Below, one piece after another: positions 1 through 9,032 of a DNA stretch of 11,111 nucleotides. Both the position numbers and the translations under genes were made by a program. Within the stretch, counting starts at the first letter, position 1, and each line of letters starts with the position of its first letter. This DNA comes from Acanthamoeba sp. SK_2022b (taxonomy: Eukaryota; Discosea; Longamoebia; Acanthamoebidae): assembly GCA_027943245.1 (NCBI GenBank), contig JANDJZ010000118.1, positions 1-11,111 of the forward strand, written 5' to 3'. The notes under the pieces are model-generated. The model searched no databases. It saw nothing but the letters and a program-made list of their open reading frames with translations, and had not been told where the DNA came from.

Positions 1-3000
1 CTCACGGCGCCCGTGGCCATATGTGCGGCCGAGAGGTTCTTGGAGGCGTTGGACGACGACGACGAGCCTGTCGACGTCGACGACCCGTTGGTCGACGGCA
101 GCGTCCACGACCCGTACAGGTTCTTCTTGGCCGCCGCCGCCCCCGTCGCCGCGCGGCCTCCACCAGAGTCGCCCGAGGAAGAGGTCGAAGTCTTGGAGGT
201 GTAGGAGGTAATGCCGCCAGAGGTGGAGTCGCCGTGCATGGCCGACAGGCGGGTCATGATCTCGAGGAACGTGGGCCGGATGACTGGGTCAGTGTGCCAG
301 CAGCTCGTGATGAGCTCCTCGTACTCGGCGGGACACGAGCCCGGCGCCTCTGGCATCTGCGGCCGGATGCCGTCGCGGAGCACCGACACCGCCACCGCCG
401 CCGGACTGCCCCATGTGGAAAGAGAGAGACACAGAGAGAAAAAGTCATGTCAGTGGCTGCTTGGGCTTCAAGCGGGGGGCGGCGTGATTGGGTGATGACA
501 GGGGGAGCGGGGGGGGGGGGAGTTGGACCTCATGCCAAAGTAGGGCTGCTCGCGAGTGAGCAGCTCCCACAGGATGATGCCGAACGAGTACACGTCGGCC
601 AGGATCAGATCCACCTCGCCCGACTCGTTGAGCACCTCCGGCGCCGTCCAGTGCACGCTTCCCGCGATCTCCTTGTTGTTGTTGCCGCCCTTCTGCTGCA
701 CGTCCTCCTTGAGCTTGGTGAGGCCAAAGTCGCTCACCTTGACGTTCCACTTGGAGTCCAGCAGCAGGTTGAGCGACTTGAGATCCCTGTGCACGATCCC
801 TGTGTCCATCATTGTTGCATCATTGTTGTGTGAGTTGCTGTTGGTTGTTGTTGTCACTCTGGCTGCCATGACAGCCAGGCCACGATGACAATGATGATGA
901 TGCCGATGGATGAAAGGAGCGAGTGGGGGTGGGTGTACCGGACGAGTGGAGGAAGTGCATGCCCTTGGAGGCCTGGTAGGCCATCTTGGCCTTGAGCACG
1001 AACGGAATCTCTGGAATCAGCTCGTTGTGCAGCAACTGCCTCCCAGCCACAATTATCATGATACATGATGATGATGAAGATGGTCGCCACATAGAATATA
1101 ATGATCAAATTGATCGTTAGCGCCACTGGCTGATCGTAGTTGCAAGAGCAAACCGGAGGCGGGAGGAGGGAGGCGGGGAGACGCACGTCGTAGAGGGAGC
1201 CGAGCGACATGTACTCCATGACGATGCACATCTTGGGCGCCTTGGTCGACGCCGCCATGAACAGCACCACGTTCGGATGCCGCAGCGAAGTCATCACTCT
1301 CACCTGCATTCCGTTGGGTTTGCGCCAAGATGGTTGGTGAGGCGCTGTCGGTGGGAGCATGTGGTGAGGGGGAGGGAGAGGTCACACCTCGTCTTGGAAG
1401 TTCTTCTCCATGTCCTTGGTGATCTTTTCCGAAGCGATGACCTTGACGGCCACCTCGGTGCCCTTCCACACGGCCTTGTGCACCTCACCGTATCCGCCTG
1501 TGCACGCGCCAAGGACAACGATGAGACCTTGAACTCTCACGCCCATTCGTAACCCAGAGTGGTGGGGCGGGGCGCAGGCATACCGGCGCCCAGTTGTTCG
1601 CCGATTTCGAGTTCGTCGTAGTTGATCTCCCAGTCGTCCGACTTGTTGGTCCGGTGCTTGACGATCAGCACCAACAGGACGATGAGACCAGCCAGGGCCA
1701 CCACGACCAGCGCCGCCGGAATGATCGTTGCTGCGTCGTAGGCACGCCAACGTTAAAAGTTAGCGCCGTGACTTGGGCAAAGCATAGCAAGTGCGGGAGA
1801 CAGAGGCGAACCCAGGATGATGGTGAGGGTGGAATCCGAAGATGAGTTGTTGGTGTCGATTTCCTCGCAGTACTGGCCCTTCCTCCCCGTGTCGCACACA
1901 CAGGCGTTGTTGGCGCAGGCGCCCATGCCCGAGCACAGCTCGCCGTCGTAGATGCACCCGTACAGCTGGCTCACCGCCACCCCGCCGCACGAGAAATCTT
2001 TCATCTGGTTCAGCAGCCGTCGTTGGAGCGAGGGGTCGCTCGAGGCCAGAATGAAGCCTTGCCTGTCATCACCCCATTTGTGGTTAGCCACGATTTGGTC
2101 AGTTGCGTGCATGGTGGAGGAACGACATGGCCACGAGTGTAGCACGCTTGGGCGTGAGTACTTACCGATTGGCGATCTGCTGCGAGGCGGCGCTGGTCTG
2201 GGTCCAGTAGATGAAGGAGGCCAACGCCTGCGCCTTGCTGCAGTCCTCCATTCTGCGGCTGTGGTAGATGAACGAACCGAAGGTCGCCAAAGGCCAGCTC
2301 TCGCTGCCCCCGCCTACTTTCCCACCACCGCCCCAACATCCGACCCCGTTACCCCACCGCTAGCCCCATACATACAAAAAGAGAGAGAGAGAGAGGGTAG
2401 GGTGGGGGCCACGCACTGAGGATGATGCCGTTGAAGGCCGGGTCGGCATTGGCTGCAAAGTAGCTGCTCACGGCGCTCTCGATCGACGTCGAGTTGGCCC
2501 GCACCACGGTCCCATCGCTTCGCCGCAGGCTCGCCAGATCCAGCGTGCGCGTCTGTCATGATTTTCATCATCATCACCACCACCACCACCCCCACCCCCC
2601 CCCCAATCCGCCCATTCACACACAGCGATCAGATACCAACCTCGCACGACTGATAATAGAGAAAGAGAGCAAGGGGAGCTTACCAGGACGACGTCGTATT
2701 GGGTGGCGAAAGCGAAGCCGTAATCCGTGGCTGCCAGGTTGTTGGCAAGGTCGTTGATGCCGCTGGACAAGACCGTCGTGTTGCTCGACGCCACCGGGAA
2801 GCTCACCAGCGATCCGGCGCCCACCTCGGCGGCAAACTCGGGCACCGTGGCGTTGAGAAGGGTGGTGAAGAGCTGCGTGGTGGCCGTCGCCAGTGTCTGC
2901 ACCACCACGCGGATGGCTTGCGCGGGTAGCGCAGCTGCCACTTCGGGCGTGTTGAGGGCCTTGATGCGCTCGTCGTCCCACATGGTAATATTCCTGCATG

Positions 3001-5192
3001 ACGGTTCGGTTCATGCGTTGCCATGTGAGCCGTATTGTTGCTGTTGTCCGTTCGTGCAGGAATCACGAAAGCAAACAAGAGCAGGAGGGGTGGTGGCAAG
3101 TACCCAAGATAGATGGCAGCAATGGTGTCAAAGTCAAGCACCAGCTCCATTCCGTCCAGCTCGCGCATGTTGTAGCCTGTTTTTGTTGGTTAGTTGGTTG
3201 TTCGTTGTTGTTGTTGTTGTATTTCATTGAAGTGAGTGAGGGCCCATTCTGCTGGCCAAGAGAATAGAACAGCTGCTCGGTAGGAGAAGGCTGGGGGGGG
3301 GGGCACCTGGCACGATGGCGTAGATCGTGGCGGGCATGAGGGCCACGTCGTCGATCGTCGTGTACCACTCATCCTCGAGGCCGTCGCTCGTCGTGCCGAA
3401 CTGCACGTCGAAAGTGCTGAGCTGCTGCTTGGCCTGCAGCGACGTCGAGTCGAAGTACTTGAACGTGGCCTGGGTGGTCGAGTAGCCGACGGTCCACCCC
3501 GAGTAGATCGGGAGCGGAGCGCCCGTTGCGACAAAGTACGACGCATTTGACGCAGGCTCACCGTTGCACTCGACCTTTCTGAAGACGTCGATGATGTTCT
3601 TCCGCAGGCTCACGTCGATGGGCACGACTCCGTTGGAGATCGCCAGATTCGAAGCCCTTTGGAAAGAGGGGGATTGTCAGGCCGCGACACTTGAAGACAT
3701 CAACCTGCGCAGTGGTGAGTGGGAGCGCGTACTCGTCGTTGGTGAGAGTCCACGCAATGAAGCGCAGCAGCTCCGCGATGTTGGTGCAGTCGAGCGCCGT
3801 CGCACTGCGATTGATGGCCAGGAAGGTGAGGTAGGCCAGCGGCCACGACTCGCTGCCGCCGGCGTCGACGATGTCGATGGTGAGCTGGCCGGCACTGATG
3901 TTGGCCGCGAACTGGCTCATGGCCGCCTGCACCGATTCCACACCGGGCTCCACGCGCTGGCCGGCCTTGTTGATCATGTTGACCCACGGCAGGCCATTGG
4001 CCGTGCAATCGACGTACGTCACGAACGTCATCCCGTTCGTCGTGTTCTGAATGTATGTGAAAAATTGTCAGATTCATGTCGAACACATTTGAATGAGCAC
4101 AAGAGGCTCACGTGCCTTCACCCACGCAACGCGATCGCTGCCCTTGGGTCCGGCCTCGAAGGCGTGACCGGCCAAGGCGGGCGGCATGAGAGCGAGTGAG
4201 CCGTTGGCGGCAGCAAGGGCCGTGCGGAAGCTCTCGCTGAAGCTTGACAGGGCCGCCTTGAGCACGGCGACAAGCGACAGCTGAGTGTTGACATTATAGC
4301 CCAGGACGATGTTGGCGGCGGGCAGCTTGGCAGCGAGGGCCGGCGTGTTGAGGTCCTTGATGCGCTGGTCGTTCCACATGGTGATGTCACCCGCCCAGAT
4401 GGCGCCCAGCACGTTCCGATCGAGCACCTATCGTTGCCATGCACGGCACAGGCAAGCGCACGTGAGCCGTGCACACACGACCACCCATCTAGAGTAACGA
4501 GACGGAACTGAAGGGGGGGGGGGGGCGTACGATGCGATCGGTGGAATTTAGGGTGGGGAGGTTGTAGGTGACCACCATGGCTTGGCCGAAGAGCGGGAAC
4601 TGGAGCAGGTTGTCATAGGCGCTAGAATCGATGGCTGATATACCTCGGTCTGTGCCCACAAAGTCCTGTTACAGAGCAGAGGAAGAGGTAATTAAGGGGG
4701 ATGTTATTTATGGAGATTTCCGTTCGGCCTTGTGGAACGGAAGGAAAGGGCACGAACCACATCTTCGCGGTTGTAGGCGGCGAGGCCCGCCTCAGTGGTG
4801 GAACCGGAATAGGAGATACTGGACACGTTGGCAAAAAGCATCAAGTTTAGATCTTGAGCCAAATGAAGCACGACCTCAAAGAGCGTCCCCTAGGTTTCAC
4901 TCCGGAGAGAAGAAGAGGTGTCGTATGTGTACCCAACGTCGTCGCGAACGTAAAGGTAGGTCTTGGTCCACGCGTCGAACACCTGCTGAGGATTGCCCGT
5001 ACCGGCGCCGTACAGCTGAACACTGAGCGCAGCTTCTTGCAGAGAGCAAGACGGAGAACACGCACTGCCGTGAGGCCAAGCTTCTCATCCAAATCCTAGA
5101 GGTGATAGGTCTAGGGTTGGCGCGTCCTAGGTACCTCCGGAGTGGAGCAAGAAGAGAAGTACGGCCACCGCAGTAAGGCTGGCGGGCGACAT
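1..5192 (-). CDS. Receptor-like serine/threonine kinase with two PstS-like ectodomains (5' part, 18 exons, open at left edge)
   Basis: Single-pass plasma-membrane receptor kinase predicted to sense an extracellular ligand and phosphorylate Ser/Thr targets. Exons in transcription order: 5192-5135, 5035-4933, 4818-4758, 4665-4531, 4427-4116 (or 4122), 4046-3733, 3656-3307, 3176-3104, 2993-2684, 2552-2417, 2313-2166, 2062-1812, 1730-1584, 1497-1388, 1303-1187, 1035-939, 799-529, 405-1. Every junction agrees in phase, giving about 1,132 codons with no stop. The start at 5192 opens a clear signal peptide (MSPASLTAVAVLLFLLHSG). Order after it: PstS-like domain 1 (about 22-335), PstS-like domain 2 (about 365-690), EGF-like module (692-734), membrane helix (752-774), kinase domain (791 to about 1040), then a Ser/Thr/Gly-rich linker. 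The 3' end lies beyond base 1. Related Acanthamoeba proteins, as I recall them, can continue into a nucleotide cyclase and a second kinase domain; nothing here shows that. Intron 3 donor (4757 or 4760) and intron 5 donor are ambiguous. Confidence 0.9.
406..1730 (-). other. Transmembrane helix and TKL-type protein kinase domain
   Basis: Exon 13 encodes the membrane helix (IIPAALVVVALAGLIVLLVL) followed by the basic stop-transfer KHRTNK. The kinase domain starts DWEINYDELEIGEQLG. Recognisable elements are the glycine loop GAGGYGEV (798-805), the ATP-anchoring Lys in EVAVKV (K818), the helix-C Glu in NFQDEV (E836), MEYMSLGSLYD in the hinge, HRDLKSLN (catalytic D913), SDFGL (Mg-binding D931), and HWTAPEVL at the end of the activation segment. 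YSFGIILWELLTREQPYFGM and CWHTDPVIRPTFLEIM complete the C-lobe. Lys at HRDLK points to Ser/Thr specificity, and the GSVHWTAPE and LRHPNVV wording is typical of TKL kinases. All catalytic residues are present, so the enzyme should be active. Confidence 0.92.
1812..5035 (-). other. Ectodomain: tandem PstS-like phosphate-binding-protein folds plus EGF-like module
   Basis: Domain 1 begins SVQLYGAGTGNP (loop 1), continues ISYSGSTTEAG (loop 2), DFVGTDRG and FPLFGQAMVVTYNLP, then WAGDITMWNDQRIKDLNTP. It closes with GGSESWPLAYLTF and FIAWTLTNDEAS. Domain 2 repeats the plan: ATGAPLPIYSGW, FGTTSDG, MPATIYAIVPGYNM, NITMWDDERIKALNTP, GGSESWPLATFGSF, then FIYWTQTSAASQQIANRQGF. The shared GGSESWPLA and FI-WT-T motifs indicate an internal duplication of one PstS-type fold. 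A five-cysteine EGF-like stretch follows (C710, C716, C721, C723, C732 with CDTGRKGQYCEE), just outside the membrane. In bacterial PstS an Arg and an SGT loop hold phosphate; the matching loops here (GYNVNTQLSL and VVVQTLATATTQLF) lack that Arg. The natural ligand may therefore not be phosphate; this is inference. Confidence 0.85.
4047..4117 (-). other. Probable GC-AG intron in the kinase gene
   Basis: Intron 5 ends at an unambiguous acceptor (TTCAG at 4051-4047), and the next exon opens in phase 0 with AACACG. The good-looking GTGAGC donor at 4111 would leave phase 1 and break the frame. Two phase-0 choices remain: GTGAAG at 4121, or the GC donor AAG/GCACGT at 4115. The GC option keeps Val-Lys after VAW and best matches the PstS pattern in that strand. 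Coordinates are approximate to the few bases separating the two options. Confidence 0.45.
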
Positions 5193-5521
5193 GTTGGTGG
5201 TGGGTGGGGTGTAAAGTACAATGGTCGGAGGGCAGAAGAACGAGACTCTTATGTGTGGCGTGTCGGTGTCTCGGCGCGACCGTGTCGCGTTCCAGCGAGG
5301 CGATTCCACGAGGATGGAGTGTTTAGTGTGCAACGAGTGGTGGCAACATTGGGTCAAGTCCACCGCGAGAGTGTGACGTGCTAGAGGTACAACCGCGTTG
5401 TATTGAACTCAGTTTGGATGGACAGGCTTTTTACCCGCCGCGGTAACGCGACCACCTTGACGCACATCTTTGATACCGGAGCCCACACGTGTCCTGTGTT
5501 GGTCATTAACGGGTGTCAAGC
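5193..5521. promoter_or_regulatory. Intergenic spacer: kinase 5' flank and DTD2 3' flank
   Basis: About 330 bp separates the kinase ATG (5192) from the DTD2 stop, both genes reading leftward, so it should hold the DTD2 terminator and the kinase promoter. On the minus strand there is a CCAAT at 5352-5348, about 155 bp before the kinase ATG. I see no convincing TATA box, no canonical AATAAA for DTD2, and no further coding exon; the minus-strand frame open upstream of the ATG lacks any family resemblance. Confidence 0.4.
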
Positions 5522-6482
5522 TTAAAACTCAAACAAATGGGTAAACGGCCCATCGCTCTCCGTGATCAGGGCTTGCCGGTTGCCTGGAGGCACACCGATC
5601 CATGCATGAGGAACAGAATTAACCACGGTCGCTGCGCGAACAAATAGTTTTTCTATTTATGAAGACTGGCCACGTTTCTCCGCTCGTGGCCAACCAATCT
5701 CTTTACAGTACACCACGTGGAGAGGTCATGACGAGGGGACACGCACCGTACACGCCGGCTTTGATGGTCATGGTCTTACCCGCAGCGGCGGCCTCCTCGC
5801 GCAGGAGAGCGATGAACGACGCATAGAGGTCGAGACCCTTGTCCTTGGCCACTTGGGCGTGGTACCTGGCACGATCATGTGCGACGAAAATTGACTGCGT
5901 TCAGTATGACCGCCAAGCCCCAGCAGGCCCCAATTGGTCTAGTTGCGTGGATTGGTTCACGGTACTGCGGCGTGTTGCCCTTCAGCTTGCCGGCCAGTGA
6001 CGCCTGGGGTATCACCAGTACATCGCCACACGTGTCGAGTACGGAAGCTGGTCGTCCTTCGGGACTGACGTCGGTCTTGGCCGTCAGGAGTGTCTTGGCT
6101 GGTGTGCCGTCACCAATCATCGCCAACCAGTGCACCGACGGTCGTGGTGCCGGAGAGGGCGGGGTCAGCCCACTATCATCCTCTTTCATGATACGTCAGA
6201 GACCCAGTGGTACCTGTGCGCCGTAGGTCAAGTGGCGGTGCGCCAGCGGCTGTGCGCACGAAACAAACTAGATAGGCCAGTCCACGACCAACCTCGGCCC
6301 ACTCATCCTGCTCTTCCTGCACTCCCCCCCCCCCCCAAAAAAACCACTCCGGAGGATGGTAAGACGGCCAAAAACCCGTGCTTCGGCGGTGTTGAGTGCA
6401 ACTGCACCGAGAGCATCAGTCTGGCCCGCCTTACGCGCTGCACCACCACCCGCAAACTCGCCCCCTCGTGCACGGTGTCCAT
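5522..6482 (-). CDS. DTD2: D-aminoacyl-tRNA deacylase, DTD2/ATD type
   Basis: Cytosolic proofreading enzyme that hydrolyses wrongly charged aminoacyl-tRNA. Exons: 6482-6408, 6316-6214, 6098-5966, 5865-5747, 5583-5522; phases 0, 1, 2, 1 all match, giving 163 aa ending in TAA. Visible family features: N-terminal RVVVQRVRRAR, then EVGRGLAYLVCF (33-44), DTCGDVLVIPQASLAGKLKG (81-100), TPQYH (102-106), and the C-terminal motif SDGPFTHLFEF (153-163). Ordinary DTD carries SQFTL and NxGPVT in the two active-site loops; here they read PQASL and SDGPFTH, and GNRQ precedes the second. That is the pattern I associate with DTD2 (ATD), the paralogue that clears tRNAs such as L-Ala on tRNA-Thr. The invariant Gly-Pro pair (155-156) is kept; the usual Thr of the first loop is Ser93. 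The start ATG at 6482 is chosen because RVVVQRV follows closely. It shares a 128-bp divergent promoter with the YIPF4-like gene. Confidence 0.88.
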
Positions 6483-6610
6483 GTACTATTCTTTATTGAA
6501 AAATGCATAATATAAGATGTAACAGTGATAAGAAATAGAAAAACCCCAGTTAACCCCAGACAAAAAAGACAAAAAAAAGCAAACCACAAAAGAAACAGAA
6601 TTCGCACACG
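6483..6610. promoter_or_regulatory. Divergent promoter between DTD2 and YIPF4-like genes
   Basis: Only 128 bp lie between the two start codons. The segment is strikingly AT-rich against its GC-rich surroundings, with purine-rich A tracts (6560-6595). A TATA-like stretch (ATAATATAAG, 6507-6516; reading CTTATATTAT on the minus strand) lies about 25-35 bp before the DTD2 ATG, implying a short 5' leader. Confidence 0.5.
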
Positions 6611-8125
6611 ATGAGTGGCGCCCAAGGCTCGGCGGTTCAGGGAGCAGGAAATGAACAACAATTGGCGTTCATTGCCATCCCTTCCAACTACCCACAGAAT
6701 GAGGACGTAGATTCGGGACAAATCGCCTCCACTGACCCCTTCCAAAACAACGATGGTGTGCCATCTTCATTTCACCTCCCCCCACTACATTTTACATTCC
6801 ATTTCCTTCCTTCTCCCAATTTCTTTGAAGAATGCCAACAAAATGCTTCCATCTCCGTCTCCATGGGGATAGGCTCTTCAATGTTTGGGGCGAAGCAGTA
6901 CCTGAACTCGAAGGGCTTCGGCTGGTTGCTCGAGCACGAGGAAGCTGAAGAGGACCCCGACTCGCAGCTGCCGCTCCTGTACTCTTCCACACCACACCAC
7001 ACGCCAACCTCTTCCACACCACACCACACCACACCACACCACACCACGCGCCAACCACCTCGCCATTAGCCTCTTCTCTATCACCACTCGGCTTTCGCGC
7101 GCACGCGTTTAGCCTGCACTCCACGGCTTCCCTCACACGCTCTCCACTTCACTCGCGCTTCCGCTGATCCCATGATGGCACACCCTAGCGAGGAGCTGGA
7201 CATCAACCCGGCCGAGATTCTGTACAAGATCAGATGCGTGCTGCTGCCCTTCAAGTTCGACCGCTCCGTAACGTCGCCCTCCCCCCTCCCCACACCTGCT
7301 TATGGTGTGCGTGCGTTGCTGTTCGGCCTCTGACGTGAATCGTTCGTGCTGGGCGGGGGGGGGGGCAGGTCCTCTTGTCGAACCCTGACTTCTGGGGGCC
7401 GATGGCTGTCGTGCTCACCTACTCGTTGCTCATCATCTGGGGACAGCTCAGAGGTACCACCGGCGCGCATCCTCCCTCCCCCCCTCCAGCAATCCCCTCC
7501 TTGGTGCGGCGCAGCTCATCGCCCCACTCTCCTCCCAACGTGTGCGCGTGCGTGTGCTTGCGTGTGTGTCGCTCTGCCAGTCGTATCGTGGATTCTCACC
7601 ATGTGGATGCTGGGCTCGTTCCTCATCTTCGCGCTGGGCCGCGTCCTCGGGGCCGAGATCACGTTCTCGCAAGGTCGGCGCCTGGTCCCTGCCATTGACC
7701 CAACAGACCCAGCCCTGCTCACCCTGGTGTTGTGTGTGTGCGTGCGTGTTGTGACTCGCGCCCTTCTTCCATGCATCAGTCCTGGGCGTCATTGGCTACT
7801 CGGTGCTTCCCCTCAACTTGGCCGTGCTCATCATCTCGATCATACCCGAGATCGCCTTCTCCATCATTGTCAGGGTACACTGCCGCTGATCGAGCGCTGT
7901 CGCTCTCCCTCGTCTTGCCTCAGTGTGTCCCTGCCGCCGTGCTGACCCTGTTGTGGCGCATTGTCCGCGCGCGCGCAGGTGCTGTGCACGTTCTGGGCGG
8001 CGTTCAGTGCGGGAACGCTGCTCGCCCAGTTCCCGCAGGAGAAGATGCGCGACAAGCAGATCATGCTCTCCTACCCCATCCTTCTACTCTTCATCTACTT
8101 CATTTCCCTGTGCTCGGGCGTTTAA
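6611..8125 (+). CDS. YIPF4: Yip1-domain Golgi membrane protein, YIPF4-like
   Basis: Multispanning membrane protein of the YIPF family, which acts with Rab GTPases in Golgi organisation and vesicle traffic. Exons: 6611-6755, 6873-6978 (or from 6831), 7189-7267, 7369-7453, 7581-7673, 7780-7874, 7979-8125; phases 1, 2, 0, 1, 1, 0 agree, giving 249 aa (263 with the other acceptor). The cytosolic N-terminus has GFGWLLEHE and LPLLEELDINPAEILYKIRC, followed by the Yip1 landmark NPDFWGP. Five hydrophobic segments follow: MAVVLTYSLLIIWG, VVSWILTMWMLGSFLIFALG, VLGVIGYSVLPLNLAVLIIS, a segment around TFWAAFSAGTLL, and IMLSYPILLLFIYFISLCSG. GQLRVVSWI and GRVLGAEI are close to animal YIPF4, and the protein ends CSGV like its relatives. 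The N-terminal 40 residues are poorly conserved, so the start is probable rather than proven. Confidence 0.9.
6983..7056 (+). repeat. CCACA pentanucleotide repeat in YIPF4-like intron 2
   Basis: Two copies of a block (CTCTTCCACACC... ending GCCAACC) are built from perfect CCACA units, two to three units in the first and about six or seven in the second. It sits inside the longest intron of the gene (6979-7188), close to the donor. The reading frame stays open through it, which would give a Pro/His/Thr tail if the intron were retained. Confidence 0.8.
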
Positions 8126-8282
8126 ACGCTCCGGGCGGAGTAACACTACCCCTCGCCTCTCTACATCTTGCTTCCCATTCAAAGTGTCATTAAACCCCCA
8201 CCAATCCAACGCACAAAGAGAAGAGCAAGGGCCAGTCTGATTCCTGAGTCAGAAGAAGAGGATTGTATTGTAGAGGCAGAGC
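8126..8282. other. Convergent 3' ends of YIPF4-like and RPL27A genes
   Basis: 157 bp between two stop codons facing each other. ATTAAA at about 8189 is a possible variant poly(A) signal for the plus-strand gene. For RPL27A no AATAAA is seen on the minus strand; only CAATACAAT shortly after the stop. No ORF or RNA gene is apparent. Confidence 0.4.
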
Positions 8283-9032
8283 TTAAGCAGTGAGGATGAC
8301 CTGACCGCCCACAGCCTTGATCTTCTCCTCAGCCCTCCTGCTGATGAACTTGGTCTTGACAATGAGGGGCTGCTTGGACTGGAGGCGACCAGAGCCGAGC
8401 ACCTTGAAGAAACCCTATAGATAATTATGAATAAATGAATATTAAGCCTTTGGTTTGATGTTTAAATGTGCTGAGAGAGGAGAGGGGCTACGTACAGCCT
8501 TGACGACGTCGATGACCACGGCCTTACCGTCAGTCCTGTTCTCGTACGCCTTCTTGTGCTGCTCGGTGACGAGGGTCCACAGGCGGTCGAGGTTGATGGC
8601 GGGGCAGAAGTCGGGGTTCCTCTTGTAGTGGAAGTGCCTCATACCAACCTTACCGAAGTAACCAGGGTGGCTGTGTCATGAAAATGAGATAAAATTAGCA
8701 CTACATTTCGAGAGACGATGCGCATGGAGAGCCGTACTATTTGTCGAAGTTGATCCTGTGGTGGTGCTGACCACCAGCGTTACCACGACCACCAGGATGC
8801 TTCCTGTGCTTACCAACACGACCGTGACCGGCGGAAACGTGTCCCCTCTTCTTTCTGTTCTTGCTCAGGGAAGACGGCTGCGCAAAGAGAAGGTGGATTG
8901 AATGAGCGCAATCGATCACGAATGTCGCTCACATTTGGCCAAATCATGATCGAAAAAAGAAAGATGGCGGCCCAGCAAGGACCTGCCCAAACGCCCAGCC
9001 CACTCAAGTAATTGCAGAAGGGGACATACCAT
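8283..9032 (-). CDS. RPL27A: 60S ribosomal protein L27a (uL15)
   Basis: Structural protein of the large ribosomal subunit, counterpart of bacterial L15. Exons: 9032-9030, 8877-8738, 8670-8496, 8414-8283; phases 0, 2, 0 match and give 149 aa ending TAA, the usual length for eukaryotic L27a. The protein reads [56 protein letters not shown], then [29 protein letters not shown] and [18 protein letters not shown]. The first coding exon is the ATG alone (CCACC-ATG followed by GTATGT). It is chosen because no Met precedes PSSLSKN inside exon 2, and the family starts Met-Pro-Ser. A pyrimidine-rich stretch precedes the ATG, as in many ribosomal-protein genes. It reads in the same direction as the H4 gene to its right. 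Confidence 0.95.

Noticed and set aside
21..833. 270-aa plus-strand ORF.
   Set aside because: Arg-rich antisense of kinase exons 17-18; no family resemblance and opposite to clear kinase motifs.
2381..2396. GA dinucleotide repeat.
   Set aside because: Short microsatellite inside a kinase intron with no sign of function.
3657..3690. A 34-bp intron (GTGTCGC...CCAAAG) that would keep VDVFK in the kinase protein.
   Set aside because: Too short compared with every other intron here. The GTACGC donor at 3732 gives a 76-bp intron and aligns exactly with the equivalent end of the second PstS-like domain.
4819..4932. In-frame TAG soon after the TSSSLRSET reading in the kinase ectodomain, suggesting a pseudogene.
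   Set aside because: The stretch is an intron (GTACAC donor, TGTCCAG acceptor); splicing joins RDDVG to ISYSGS and restores the PstS pattern.
5431..5446. Hairpin TTACC-CGCCGC-GGTAA in the kinase/DTD2 spacer.
   Set aside because: Only a 5-bp stem; expected by chance and not placed close to a gene end.
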